From assembly GCA_916610825.1 (NCBI GenBank), contig OU744454.1, positions 10,356,922-10,420,921 of the forward strand: a DNA stretch of 64,000 nt. Direction: 5' to 3'. The position numbers and the translations under genes are program-made. Position 1 is the stretch's first letter. The number at the start of each line of letters is the position of its first letter. The notes beneath the pieces were generated by a model that saw only the letters and a list, made by a program, of their open reading frames with translations, did not search any database and had not been told where the DNA came from. The DNA is from Haliclystus octoradiatus. Taxonomy: Eukaryota > Cnidaria > Staurozoa > Stauromedusae > Haliclystidae. Of the stretch, positions 12,132 through 24,539 are shown piece after piece.

Positions 12132-13327
12132 TTGGGTTGGGTCGCTAGAGGATTTACAGGAACAATGATCCCACAGACCTGTAGCAATTCGATAAATTCC
12201 ATTACAATAAACACCTTACAATCAGAAAATGATTCATTGCTAGATCTAGAGTTCAAGAGATTCTGGGATTCTGAGTCATTTGGTTCAGAATTCAATTCCC
12301 CTTTCGTCTATAGTGCACACGATAGCTTGGCACTTGGCAAAATCAGAGAAGGAACAACATTTTTAGATGTTGGTTATCAAGTAGCGTTGCCTTGGAGGCC
12401 TGGGGAGCCAGACCTCTGTAACAACTATGTTGTTGCTAAATCCCGTTTTTTAAATTTAGAAAAACAATTTTCTAGAGATCAAATTTATGCTAGTCAATAT
12501 AAAGAGGCTATTGAAAAATACCTCAACGAAGGTTACGCACATGAAATAATTGATGTTCATGAAATAAATAATAACAACGTGTGGTACTTGCCCCACCATG
12601 GTGTACACAAAAGGTCCGCAATGACAGGTAAACTACGAGTCGTTTTTGATTCCGCTGCCACTTTTAAAGGCAAGAGCCTTAATGATGCTCTAATAACTGG
12701 TCCACCTTTACAAAATGATTTGTCCAAAGTTTTAATTTCTTTTAGGGAATTTAATGTTGCATTTTGTTCGGACATACAGGCAATGTTTCTAGAGTTCGGC
12801 TACGTCCCGAAGATGCAAAGTATCATAGTTTTTTGTGGAGGAAGGATGGAGATGATGATATAACTTATTATCAAATGGTCCGATTACCATTTGGTGATGC
12901 ATCATCTCCTTGTGTAGCCATAGCTACTATCTTACGAACTGCAGAGGATTTCTCCAACATTGTTTCTAATTCGGATGAATGCGAAGCTGCTATAAAGCGC
13001 AGTTTGTATGTTGATGACTATTGTGACAGTGCAGTCAATGAGACCATAGCAGTTGAAAGAGCAGAAGGTGTGACTAAAATTCTAGCAAAAGGGGATTTTC
13101 ATCTTAAAAAGTGGACCTCTAATTCAGTTGTTTTTTCTGAAAAGCTAGGTCTACCAAATGGTGAAGCTCTTTTATGTCAAGGTGACTTGTCAACCAAGGT
13201 GTTGGGATTATCATGGAACCCAAATTGCGATGTTTTATATTTCTGTCGGGCAATTGAAGAAGAAATGTGTTCCTCACTGTCCTGCAGAACTTGTCTAAGT
13301 CAACTGACAAGCTTATTTGACCCCTAG
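12132..13327 (+). pseudogene. BEL/Pao reverse transcriptase, frameshifted
   Basis: The first frame (12132-12863) carries the A17-type linker and the RT fingers (VWYLPHHGVHK, KLRVVFDSAA, GPPLQNDL). The second overlapping frame (from 12764) carries the palm with MVRLPFGDASSPC and the catalytic box YVDD at about 13008-13019. The change of frame falls near 12785. The YVDD box is intact, but the enzyme cannot be translated continuously. Confidence 0.85.
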
Positions 13328-13332
13328 GTCTT

Positions 13333-15520
13333 ATGGCACCTGTTACTGTCAGAGGAAAAGTTTTAATGCAAAGGGTCACCACGAGAGGCACCAGTTGGGA
13401 TGATGAAATTCCAAACGATTTGATGTGTCAATGGCGCGGTTGGCAGGATGCCATTGAAGGTTTGAAATGCCATGAGATACCCCGGTGTCTTAATCTTAAT
13501 GAAGATGGTAAAAAACCAGAATTACATATATTTTGTGATGCATCGGAGGAAGCATTTGCTGCTGTTACCTACGTGAGGTCAATGAAGGACAATGGTGAAG
13601 TATTTTGCAGAATAGTAATGTCAAAAACACGTGTTGCACCGCTCAAAAGCATTTCAGTTGCAAAGCTCGAGTTGCAGGCTGCCTTGCTCGGGGCAAGGTT
13701 AGCCAATCATGTTGAGTCCGCAATGTCGTCGAAACCAGAAAGGCGTTTCTTTTGGACGGATAGTAGTTGTGTTCGAAATTGGATTAGGTGTAATTCCTCC
13801 ATTTTCAAAACCTTTGTTGCCAACCGTATTGGAGAAATCCAAACGTTAACATCTCCATCTGAATGGAGACACCTGCCTGGTAAATTAAATGTTGCTGACC
13901 TCGCAACACGGTCAAACTTGTCTGAAATACCCCAAACATGGTTTTCAGGCCCAGGCTTATTGTACAATCCAGTAGAGGATTGGCCAAATGATTTGAATTT
14001 TTCGCAACCTGTTGATGAAAAACGTGAAAAATATGTTAACTGTAATGTGCATAGCGTTAATTGGAGTGAAATAAAATTAACTGAAAATAATATGTGTATA
14101 AAAAAGTGAAAAGAAAGTGAAATGGTAAATATAATAAAAGAGTGTCAAAAAGAAGTATTTTTTGATGAATTAATTAATCTAAAAAAGGGTAAACGTTTAA
14201 AAAATAATTCCTGTTTGTTGCCCTTAACTCCTTTTATTGATGAAAGTGGTGTGTTAAGAATTGGTGGCAGGTTTCAACAGATCAATCTTCCATATGATGC
14301 TAAACACCCAATCATCATACCAAGGAACCATGTATTTTCTAAACTTCTGGTAGAATATTACCATAAGAAGTGTAACCATGCTGGAGTAGATTACATTCTT
14401 GGTACTATGAGACAAGAATTCTGGTTGATCAGAGGACGGGAGGCTGTTAAGCAACAAAAACGATCATGCAGACAATGCTTAGAGGAATCATCAAAACCTG
14501 AAGTCCAATTAATGGCTAATCTACCAAAAGAAAGGGTAGCAATTGGCAAGCCAGCTTTTTGGCACACATCAGTAGATTATTTTGGACCACTTGAAATATT
14601 GGAAGCGAAGAATAAAATTGTAAAACGGTATGGTGCTCTGTTCACCTGCCTAACAACTAGAGCAGTTCACCTAGAAGTTGCAGTCTCTCTTTCCACTCCC
14701 GACTTTCTGAATTCGTTCAAACGGTTTCGAAACACAAGGGGCACACCACAAAGTTTGTATTCAGACAACGGAACAAATTTTGTCGGAGCTGAGAAAGAAC
14801 TTAAACCGTTAGTTTCAAAATTAGTTGTAGATGAAACATTGGCATCCCATTTAGAGGGTAAAGGAGTAATATGGAAATTTTAGCCCCCTTCTGCCCCTCA
14901 TTGGGGTGGAGCTCATGAGTCTCTAGTAAAGAGCAGTAAAAAAGCCATGACCAAAGTTTTGAATTCAAGAAATCAGAAGTTACGACATCTAAGAGATGAT
15001 GAGTTAAGAACTATTTTAGCAGAAGTTATGGGATTCCTTAATTCAAGACCTTTGATGTACATCAGTAATGATCCGGCTGATAGGTAATTATTGACACCAA
15101 ACCAATTCTTGATCCAAAGAGCGTCTTTAAATGCCCCACAAGGAGACTTCAATGAACCTCACCCAAGAAATAGTTACAAATTGGTACCGCACCTGACAAA
15201 TCAAATCTGGAACATCTGGCAGAAGCAATACCTTCCTGCACAACTCAGCAGATCGAAATGGCGTCACAAAGAACGTAACCTAGCAGTTGGTGATATTGTC
15301 CTGGTTTGTCGAACCAAACCTACCAAGAGGAAAGTGGAGATGCGATACTATTAAAAAGGTTTTACCCGGAAAAGATGGATTGGTGCGAATGGGGATCATC
15401 GCTACTGAAGATGGAGAACTATCACGTCCAATATCTCGTATGTGTATCTTAGAGAAGAATGAAGATCGCCTCTGTGAAAATTCTACATCGGACGATGAGG
15501 GGGAAGATGTTCAAGCGTAA
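13333..15520 (+). pseudogene. BEL/Pao RNase H, integrase and C-terminal domain, broken
   Basis: 13333-14109 holds the RNase H-like domain (LHIFCDASEEAFAAV, KLELQAALLGARLA). After an in-frame stop at 14107-14109 comes the integrase: a zinc-binding HHCC region (14350-14480), the core with SVDYFGPLEI and LYSDNGTNFVG, then a stop TAG at 14881-14883 within the conserved core. 15091-15354 and 15287-15520 hold the C-terminal BEL domain in two frames (AVGDIVLVC, then KVLPGKDGLVRMG). The final stop codon (15518-15520) lies inside the 3' LTR. Confidence 0.85.
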
Positions 15521-15893
15521 ACATATTAAGATATTGTCCGGCAGTGATTTAATAACATTATTTGAATAGTTTAGTTTTTAATGGTTTGATTTATAGCTTT
15601 TAGGTATTTACCTTTATTTGTTAAGTGTCTTATATATCGTTAATATTTGTTTAATAATAGTCATTAATGACGTACGTAAATTTCCCACATACTTGTAAAC
15701 TGTTTACGCTGACTGTGAGTTAATTGAAAGTTAGAAGTCAGTTGTAAAAAGCATGTCGCCAAGTGTAGCGCGTGTTAGATGTGGTCCTTGACCCATCGAT
15801 TATATTATTGTTTATAATCAAAAATTAAATATATATCGTTGAAAATATATACATCAAATCATAAATTACAGTCCATTTATTATCGCGGAAACA
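15508..15893 (+). repeat. BEL/Pao 3' LTR
   Basis: 386 bp, starts TGTTCAAGCG, ends GGAAACA, followed by the AAATC target duplication. See the 5' LTR. Confidence 0.93.
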
Positions 15894-15898
15894 AAATC

Positions 15899-16559
15899 CC
15901 TATGTAAATCATATCAACTATCATTTCAAATGTAGTTCATCAACATAATATTGATAATTGAAACATACAGTCAATATCACATATTACGTTATCATAAAAT
16001 ATGTGTTATAGAGTAATATTTCAAAACTGTTTGTCCCAACTGAAGTACGGGCAAAGTCAAAGTTCTTTCCACATTGTGTCATACGTTAATCGCGTACCGG
16101 TAATGCGTTAATTTTCCCGGGTACTAATGGGAAAGCACAAATGCATGTGTCTACAGTTGCATTACAGATTCATAAATGAAAAGCTAAAGGCTGACACAAC
16201 TATATATAGAATGTGTTATAAATAAGAGGGACTGAGAAAATAATTTTGATAAACTTGAATATGTCTGGCTTTTCTTTGAATCATATTATATTATTAAATA
16301 AAATAACATTATTCCATATTTTCAAACTAGTAGTTAGTTCAAACATTTGAAAATATATGAGCCTATAAATTCTCTCAGTTCATAAATTTTCTAAAGCACA
16401 ATCTAGAGCTAGAGCAAATTCAGAAGAAAATGAATCTCTCTAAAATTTGCTGGCCACAGAAAAGAAAATGTTTAAATGTTTTAGGATTTCAGGAGGCTAC
16501 CTAAACCTCTTGTCAGACAACGCCAACGGTGTGTTTAATGTTCATATAAAAGCTTATTT

Positions 16560-16593
<34 letters not shown>

Positions 16594-16651
16594 TATTTCT
16601 TATATAGCGCACGTATCCAGTAGCTCAAAGCGATTAATATTTATTTATCGA
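15899..16651. other. Spacer with (AAT)n microsatellite
   Basis: Between the BEL element and the 3' end of the IkB-like gene. It contains an (AAT)n run at 16560-16592 and, at 16640-16645 on the minus strand, an AATAAA that could be the polyadenylation signal of the IkB-like gene. Confidence 0.55.
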
Positions 16652-19600
16652 TTAATTTACCTCAGTATTTGTAGCAACGTCTTTTGGTGTTTCTTTTTCT
16701 TGTGTTTTCGTACTTGGATTAGCATCACAATTTAATAAATTTTTGACATTTTTTGTTTCGCCAAACATCGAAGCATAATGCAAAGGTGTCCAACCATTAA
16801 ACGTTGCTTTGTTTACATCTGCACCTTTAGATATTAGCATATTGATTGATTTCTCGTCATTAAGTTCAACAGCAAGAATCAATGGTGTTTTTCCTGTGAT
16901 GCTTTCCTACACGAGAAAACGTTACTGATAATAGTCTATATATATATGTATAGGCCTACAATTAATTAGTTGCTTGAAAATTGAAGAGGGTACATCAGCA
17001 AATCAAGTTAATACTATTCTGTTGTGAAGTAATCTGGTAAAGTAGGGTTGTAGTAAGTAGATAAGTATGCCTCTGATTCAACATGCGTGAATTAGTTGGA
17101 GTTACTAACTTCAGAGGTTATAGATCAGTTCCCGACGGAGCTTGGCAACCTGTTGATTTTGCTACTTTATTCTCTCCAACTCAGAGAAATAACAATGCTC
17201 GACAGACTCTTTCAGGTGACAAACTTTTGAAAGTTCCTTAATGAAAAATCAGGTTTCTGTCAGGAAAAACAGTTGTAGGATACGCATGTGGCCCATTTTA
17301 TGAGCCCGGTAGAAGAGACTGTCGGAATGAAGTTAGTTGTTAATTCCATGTGAAAAAAGATTATCAATTCATGAACAAGAAATTACCCAATTGTTCATGA
17401 AAAGTTCATGGAATGTTCACAAATGTACATGAAGTGTTGATCGGAATTTGTACAATTTATGTCCATCAAAAATGAAAGCTCATGAAGTCATACAATTTTT
17501 TTCACTGGGGTTCTAAGGATTAAATTTAAATAAGAAATATTCCTCTGTTTACTTTGTTTTTGTCATAAAAGCTACATTTGAGCCCTTCTTTTTGGTTGGC
17601 AAAATTTGGTTGAAAATAATATTCTTTAATGGCAGTCTACATATAGTATATTGTTTCATATAAAAAGAGCGGTTTCTGAAAAATAAATTAAAAATATAAA
17701 AGCCAGTACAAGTTCATTGTGTAATTGTAAGAATTTGAATTTTGTCTAACCTCAATGTCTATTGAAAGTGAATATTCAATTAATATTGCAAGGACTTGCT
17801 GATTCTTCATTGAAATCGCCAAATGTAAAGGTGCTTTGCCTAAAAAAATATAAATCATGTAACATATTTTTGAGATAAAAATCTGCATATGGAACGTCAG
17901 TAGCATAACGAAGGACACACCATGGAAACTATAGTATTATTGCTCTAAAATTATATAATATACTTGTATACAACGTTATCATTTACCGCTCTGTCAAATG
18001 ACATTGAGCACCATCTCAATTGCTATTTAGATAAGATATTATTATTATTATGTAATGATTGTAATCTTTCTCTAAAATATCTGAATTCAACAATCAAGTC
18101 AAAGCATACAAGGGTAACACCCCAGTGAAACAGTCAAAGAAGAAAGAACTGTTCATAAATGTTGAATCGTCTGATTTTTATGAAATTTCTATGGTTGTTA
18201 ATTTACATCTTATGAAAAGTTCATGAATTACTATCAAAAGTGCATAAACAGGATCATGAAATTCGGACATATTCTAGGTTCAAACAGAATAACAATTTCT
18301 GAGATGTAAGTAGGTGCTACATTACTTAACTTTGACTTACCATTGCAATTTTTCATGTTCAATGCTGTTTTCAAATCATTTGGTACAGATTTAGATGCAA
18401 CTTTTATAATAATGATCAAGAATCTTGGTTTATTTTCAATGCATGCAACATGCAATGGAGTGTCTCCACGCTGATCTTTTAGAAGTAACGAAGAACCCAA
18501 TGCCAGGAGCGATAACACAGGATCAATCATATCAACAGCAGCAGCAACATGCAAATATGTCTACAACAGATAAGAATAGAATAATTACTACTAATTAAGC
18601 ACAGGTTATAATAACCAGATATGGCACTGACATTTGAGAATTTTGATTGGTTAATTGACGGCCATTGTATTTGTTGCTATTTTTTGACATGTTTCATTGT
18701 TCTCCATTAAAGTGTGTATCACGGATGCGATTTGACAAACATATAGAAGATTTGACCACCTGCGCGCATGTGCCGTAGCATATCAAAGCGGTCACTGTGC
18801 TCTGGTTGTGCGGCCAAAGCCTAAAGCCCTGGCCAAATGACTTTCTTATTTCGCCAACATTCATCGGATTTTGTTGAGTGAATTTTTGCGTTTTTTCGCC
18901 AACATATTGAGGGTGGCCAAATGACTTTTCATTTTCGCCAACATTCATCGGATTTTGTTGAATTCAACAATGTTGGCGAAATAAAAAGTCATTTGGCCAG
19001 GGCTTAACACGCAAGCTATCTGAACAAAATGGCAATCAGAAGTAAGATGTGAAACGAAAGAAACCTCTGATTTATGTAGCAGAAAACTCCACACTTATAT
19101 ATTTATTCATGAAGATCGAACATTTGATTACATTTCACAATATCCAGTTTACAATTAACGGGATTTGGAAAAACTTTTGATATGAAGTCGAATAGTCGAT
19201 GGCATAATAGCAAACAAAAGTGCTCAATGTGTAAATTTTTTTGTCTGTTATTATTATTGAATTATTTGATGGTTCTAGACAAATTGTAGTTGAGAATCTA
19301 CATCGCTAAAAAAGTAAGTACACAGTAAACAATGGCTTATCTAAGTTTGAAACTTTTGACGTTACTTGATAACGCTTTTTGAACAAGATTTATTTCTTGA
19401 AAACCTATATGTTGGCAATTAAAACTGTCTGGTTCTTCTGAAAGTGCACACTGATTCATCTCAAACTGGTTGCACATTTGAAATAAATAATAAACTACTA
19501 TGATTCTAAATTTGACTGTAATTGCTTGACTCATTTATTCCAAAGTTATTTAGTTTGCAAAATACGAAATATGTTATAGGCCTACCCTGTTGACTAAGTC

Positions 19601-22600
19601 TCCAAAGCGGTTTTTCACTTGTTGAACTATAAAAGGTCTCTCAAATCAAAACAAGGAATGGTATTGATCCATTCAAAAAGCAAGTCAGTGTAAACGCATG
19701 TGGCCAATGTCTGCGGCGTTAATTAATTTCCCACGACATTTACGTTTTTTATTTGCAAACATACTTTTACTTGGCATTGTTCCTTCAAATAAAGGAAAGG
19801 AACCTTTAAGTATTCAACCATACATTCAATTGCTTGTAGATGAACTAATTAGTTTGCACGGTATGGAAGTATGTGATACATACAGAGAAGAGAATTTTAT
19901 ATTGAAAACATTGATTTTCTCATATATCCTCGATTATCCTGGCATAAATAAAATATTCAAATGTTCTGGGTCAGGAGCGTACTGACAATGTCTATGATAC
20001 GTGAAATTGTGAGCGCAACTGTTACGTTTAATTTTTAATTATCAGGTTCTTTTAGCAAACATTGCCACATAATAATGTGGCCAGGAAGTCGTCGTTCCCG
20101 ATGATCCGCTTTGAAATGACACCATTTTCAAGAACAAAGTGCATCTTCTTGACCCAGGTCTAACGACAAAGGAAGGAAGACATTGCTAATGATAGATTGA
20201 TAGAGCTGCATATGACACATCATCGTCAATGACAGTTAAACAATTTATTGCCTTTGGTACTGGATGCAAAGGCACATATTCCTTTTCTTATTTGCCAAAT
20301 CATAATTTTATAGTTGATGACTAACCTGATGGCATGCATCATACCATCTCGAATTTCATAAAAACAATTTTTGAATTAGTCACTTATATATACCAAATTC
20401 AATTACCGTCAGTACTTAAAGATGAAAAACAGTTTAAGAACATCACCCATTGTCACTACATTAAAAGAACATTGGATCTATACAACAAAACCCCGTCAAC
20501 ATGTCAAGTACAATCAGTATTGCCATATGTACTGAGTAAACAAAACGCTATAATTGCAAACCAATGAGCAAAGTCCATAATTGTATTCAGTGGATATGAT
20601 TGCTGACGCATATTAACAACGCATATTATGACAAACATGATGTTCTTGATACTCATTACTAATCCATTTTGAATGTGATTTATCTTTTTAAATATATAGT
20701 TCGCAACAAAAGGTGTCATGAAGTATTGTTTAGATGGCTTTTTATCAAAACAACAGCAAGTGACACTACTTAATTTTCTTGACCTGTTAACTGAAATTGG
20801 GTATGGTCCACACACAGAGGTAAGTATAGACAACGTTAAAGCTAAATGCTCCAACTGCCTAATGGAAATGGAACGTGACTTTCCAGTAGCTATTCAGGTA
20901 AGTACATATACATATCAATGATACAGGAATGATTTACACACAACCAAATACCTGACATCATATAAACAATATTTTATAGGACATTCACATTAGCATACAT
21001 AATATACGTCATCTGGTTGAAGGGATGAGCAGAAATTTTCATAACATTTTGGTGTCAATAGAACGTTGTCCATTTTTTCACCATTTGAACACATCATAAA
21101 TCTGAATTCTATATTTCATTGTTTCAATCTTACCTCTCCGTTATTATTTTGGATATTATAATAATCTTGTGATGCTTTGTATTGTTTCATCAATTTAATA
21201 AATTGCAACACTGATGCATTATTATGTTGTGCAATCAAAATATGTAACGACCTGTTGAATTAACATCAAATGTATATATAATAACATAGACATTGATATC
21301 AAGTTGGCCATTGTGATCTATGTATATAGTAGATTATAACTGAGTAGTAACATAGTATTTCAACAGACGGATTAATCTTCTAAATGAAGAAAAATTTGAG
21401 AGCATGTATGGTGTGAGCGTATGAAGTGTTGAACAACGTTAGTAAAGACAACACAATTAAAGATAACACTCAATAAACTCAAATGTATAATAATCTAATG
21501 TAAATAATAAATAAGGTCGCTACAGTAGAACCAACCATGTACTGAGCTAAACACCAACTGATTATTATTATTGAAGTTAGGTAGTGTGAACGGAAAGTGA
21601 AAGCCACATTTACAGAGAAATAAATGAGAATTTTTATTTTCGATTCACAGATTGAAATAATTTTTTACAGGTTGGTTGGCTAATGTACTAGCATGTAAAA
21701 TGTATGTTCGTTTATGTGTGGGGTACCCTTCCTGGACCAATAAATACATCTGCTGCCAGGGATTGCATTTAAAATGAGTAAAGACCCAACATCCCAACAT
21801 CCCAACATCCCAACAACTGGACTAAGGCTGTTATAGGCGATCAGAGTCTGGCAAAGGGTTTAGTATGAATTGGACTGAAACACTTTTTCTTAAATTTTTG
21901 TCCAAATTTGGCCTATAAATCTGAACAATTTCCTCTTTATATTATTTCAAATTTCAGCAAATTTTTTAAGAACCTGTATTCGGTATGTCCTAACTAATAT
22001 GCTGCATAGAATTACTACTTTACAGAAAATGGAAACAGGCTTATTCCCATGGCTTGTATTCCTGAAATCACACGTGTGTGATGGCATGCGATTTGTTACC
22101 ATGGCAACACAATAAACGGTTGTCATGGCAACACGATTTCAAGTTGTTTTGCAAGTCGTTTTTACTGGTGATATATACTAGCTGAACATCAAGTGTATTA
22201 TCTAAATTTTATATGCATGATAAAAAGAGATTCTGCTGTTTTGATGTAGCCTAATATTAAAACAAACATAATTTTGAAACCACTCCTGCCTGAGGATCTC
22301 ATTTCACAAATATTCGCTTGGTTGATTCTAATGAAAACAGGAAATTGAAAGGTGATAACTTTTTCTAACAATAGTACAGAAGGTGTTGAATTTCAATGCA
22401 ATAAAGATAGATGTTTTGTTTGCTTTAATGAAGTTTCACATTGATAAATTCGAAAATGGGAAAGAAATTATGTCGAAATAATTTTCAAATGAATATCGGT
22501 ACCAAGAAAATGATATAAAACGACATGCGTCCAGTGTTTTTTTTTAAATTGGAAAGTAGGTGTGCCATAGATCGCACGCCTTGGAACGCCGAGGCGTGTG

Positions 22601-23411
22601 CAGACGTGTGTGCGTGCAATCGCACGCCTCGAAATACAAGCCATGCTTATTCCCTGTGAAAAAAGATCATGAGATCATTAACAGGCCATGAACTTTCAAG
22701 AATAGCTTATGGACTGTTCAATGCACACTTCATGAAGAACTCATGGACTTTGTGAAACGTTCATAAACTGTTTATGATCATTTCATTAAGTTCATCCTTG
22801 AGTTTATGAGTATTCATGAACAGATCAGGAAAAGTTCATGTACAGTTCATAAAATCGTTCATGAAATTGAAACTGATCAAATTGTTCATGAACAGTTTAA
22901 GAACGTGACATTGCTCAAACTTTCATTAACACTTCACAAATTGTTCATGAACTATTGAGCAATTCCTGTTCATGAATTCATGAGCTGTTTTTACAAGATT
23001 ATATTCAGAGAGAGAAGAATAAAATTAAAATGAAACAGAAATTAAAAACATAAATTTTACAGGGGCACATACATTTAAAAAAATTAAAATTAAACGGAAA
23101 TTAAAAACGTAAACTTACGTATCACCATCCTCGTCTTTCTTAAACATTTGGTTTAATAATTTTTTTGAATTCGGATTGATTTGGAACTGGTATTCATTGG
23201 ATGGTGTTCTATTTTCAAATGAGCTAGAAGCTGTTCCATGTGAGTTCAAGGTGTTTCCACCAAATACAGCATCAAGTCCCGAATAGCGCAACAATTTTAA
23301 ATCTGGCAACATTATTTCAGTTTTATTATCATCTTCTTCTACATCTGAAACACTAGAAGCTGGATTGGCGCTTGCAGATTTTCTTTTAAGACTTCTTGAT
23401 GTTAAGTCCAT
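16652..23411 (-). CDS. IkB-like protein with six ankyrin repeats
   Basis: Five minus-strand exons: 23411-23119, 21251-21134, 18560-18341, 17839-17751, 16906-16652. Junction phases agree throughout (2, 0, 1, 0), and donors are GTAAGT, GTAAGA, GTAAGT and GTTAGA. The product is 324 residues, close to vertebrate IkB-alpha (317). Repeats: 98-137, 138-170, 171-212, 213-246, 247-279 and 280-312. The match to IkB is specific: an acidic DEDGDT lead into repeat 1, a long repeat 3 with an insertion ending LNMKNCNG, and six repeats. IkB proteins hold NF-kB in the cytosol or modulate it in the nucleus. The N-terminal 97 residues contain no DSGxxS phosphodegron but do contain a basic LKRK near residue 8, which would suit a nuclear Bcl-3/IkB-zeta type. 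The last exon could also end at GAG|GTAAAT (16661) and continue, so the C-terminus is less certain. TNF/Toll-type function is inference. Confidence 0.75.
17344..17511. mobile_element. TTCATGAAC-family MITE, copy 4
   Basis: Starts near CCATGTGAAAAAAGA and ends with TTTTTTTCACTGGGG, with TTCATGAAC-type words between. It lies in intron 4 of the IkB-like gene. The termini are diverged from the TACCCCTGCGAAAA form, so this is an older copy. Confidence 0.5.
18116..18240. mobile_element. Partial TTCATGAAC-family MITE
   Basis: Begins ACACCCCAGTGAAACAG, followed by GTTCATAAATG and AGTTCATGAATTAC words; the right terminus is not seen. It is in intron 3 of the IkB-like gene. Confidence 0.35.
18825..19004. 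mobile_element. PIF/Harbinger-like MITE, 180 bp
   Basis: Termini AGCCCTGGCCAAATGAC and its reverse complement, with inverted similarity for about 40 bp. It is flanked on both sides by TAA, the 3-bp target expected of PIF/Harbinger. A second, internal copy of the left end (from about 18913, GGTGGCCAAATGAC) gives an internal direct repeat. Located in intron 2 of the IkB-like gene. Confidence 0.65.
19690..20925 (+). mobile_element. EnSpm/CACTA-like (Tnp2) transposase relic
   Basis: Two plus-strand coding fragments lie within intron 2 of the IkB-like gene. 19698-19985 reads RFLFANILLLGIVPSNKGK followed by IQPYIQLLVDELISL and ILDYPGINKIF, the phrase order of Tnp2-type transposases. 20718-20898 reads CLDGFLSKQQQ through LMEMERDFPVAIQ, resembling the DUF4218 region that follows the catalytic domain. 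Good donors GAG|GTAAGT (20820) and CAG|GTAAGT (20899) suggest the source gene was spliced. The catalytic middle is not readable, so this is a decayed copy. Family assignment is by remembered motif pattern. Confidence 0.5.
21788..21816. repeat. Short tandem repeat AACATCCC
   Basis: About four copies of an 8-bp unit, in intron 1... between exons 1 and 2 of the IkB-like gene. Confidence 0.7.
22095..22132. promoter_or_regulatory. Pair of palindromic X-box (RFX-type) motifs
   Basis: GTTACCATGGCAAC at 22095-22108 and GTTGTCATGGCAAC at 22119-22132, 24 bp apart, both fit the symmetric X-box consensus GTNRYC-AT-GRYNAC closely. They lie in intron 1 of the IkB-like gene (21252-23118). The context CATGGCAACACRAT is shared, so one may be a copy of the other. 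Function is inference; RFX factors bind such sites in cilia genes and immune genes. Confidence 0.4.
22650..23005. mobile_element. TTCATGAAC-family repeat, expanded copy
   Basis: About 355 bp with at least eight TTCATGAAC-like words in both orientations, starting TTCCCTGTGAAAAAAG and ending GCTGTTTTTACAAG. It is longer than the 120-150 bp copies and has diverged termini. In intron 1 of the IkB-like gene. Confidence 0.5.
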
Positions 23412-24539
23412 TTTGAACTCATTAATTCAACATCGGCAAATCTGGAAGCGTGATTAATTTTGCAACTCAGATCTGCTATTTGGTCTCTTAATTTGGCATC
23501 ATTTGAAGTTTCGTCAGAATTTATCTTTATTTGACATATTTGTGACTGTGTATTGGCTCAGTGTCTTTTAATTGTCAAATAAATATTTATTTTCACGAAA
23601 TAAATCTGATTATAGGTCAAGAGTAGAGCATTTTCTGAGAAATGTTAACCTAAAAAATAAACCAGCATATATCATAGCAGTAGACAAACCACTGTGGAAA
23701 CTTTTCATCAACATCAAATGGATTCCTTCCACAAAACTTGAAATAGGCATTGAACATTCATGAAATGTGAGTACCGTAGCCTATATTGTTGATAAATGTT
23801 GATGAACGATTCATGAAGCTTGTAAAGTGTGCTTCCAGTAGAACAAACTAAGGTATTTCAAATAGCACTCTAAATGAACTAAGCAATTGTTTTGAATAAT
23901 TTTTACAGCGAACCAAATGTTTACAAAGAGATTTGCTATGGCTTAGGAGTATCTAGGCTTCCAGTTTTTCATGATTTGAATCCATTTAACATCAACTTGA
24001 ATCTTGAATCTTGAATCTTAGCACTTTGAATCTTACTGAACACCAGAGAAAAGTAATGTATTATATTGTGATCAGGGTTGGAAAATTGGGGATGATAGGA
24101 TCCATGGGGATCATGGGATCCTAGACTGAAGAAGAGTAGATTAAAACTTAGCAGAAAATGAATACTTCCTACAACAATAATCTCTTGAAAAAAAAATCCA
24201 CATCAAAAAATTTAAATGTTCCAAGATTCTGGAATGCTAAATGTTTTATCGGATATTAGTTGTGATGGCTAATAGGGCAGTCCAGGGTAAGTAAATCGCT
24301 GCGATGTACTGACTGTACCTTCAATCAAGGAATTTATCTATGTTAAATAAACCTGTTGAAATTTATCAGTGCCAATGTTGTGCTGAAGATCAGTAATTGA
24401 CATTATCTTGCTATTATTTGATCAAAAACGTCAAGATGACAGTAGTGAATTAATATCTTTAACAACGGTTCGGCTGCAGTTGTTAGCCATTTTCAAGTTA
24501 TGTTTTATAAATATTACGTTCTGTTTATTTACAGAATGT
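23412..24539. other. Upstream region of the IkB-like gene
   Basis: Contains the likely promoter of the minus-strand gene. A short (TTGAATC)n run is present near 23995-24030. No NF-kB site could be called with confidence and no other gene is seen. Confidence 0.45.

Larger units (their letters stand above)
9267..15893 (+). mobile_element. BEL/Pao LTR retrotransposon, full length but coding-defective
   Basis: Two 386-bp LTRs (9267-9652 and 15508-15893) both start TGTTCAAGCG and end AACA. The insertion is flanked by the 5-bp duplication AAATC (9262-9266 and 15894-15898). The LTRs differ at about five positions, so the insertion is fairly young. Between them, in BEL/Pao order, lie gag, a CCHC-like knuckle, a protease, reverse transcriptase, RNase H, integrase and the C-terminal BEL domain (DUF5641-like). 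A purine run (15497-15507, GAGGGGGAAGA) just before the 3' LTR is the likely polypurine tract. No clear primer-binding site follows the 5' LTR and no envelope-like frame is seen. At least seven frameshifts or stops interrupt the reading frame, so this copy could only move in trans. Confidence 0.92.

Noticed and set aside
20504..20854. Minus-strand frame of 116 codons inside the IkB intron
   Set aside because: Antisense to the transposase relic, and the IkB exons on either side join in phase without it.
22650..23005. CRISPR-like array of TTCATGAAC words
   Set aside because: Words are palindromic, short and irregularly spaced, in a eukaryotic intron, and match a MITE family.
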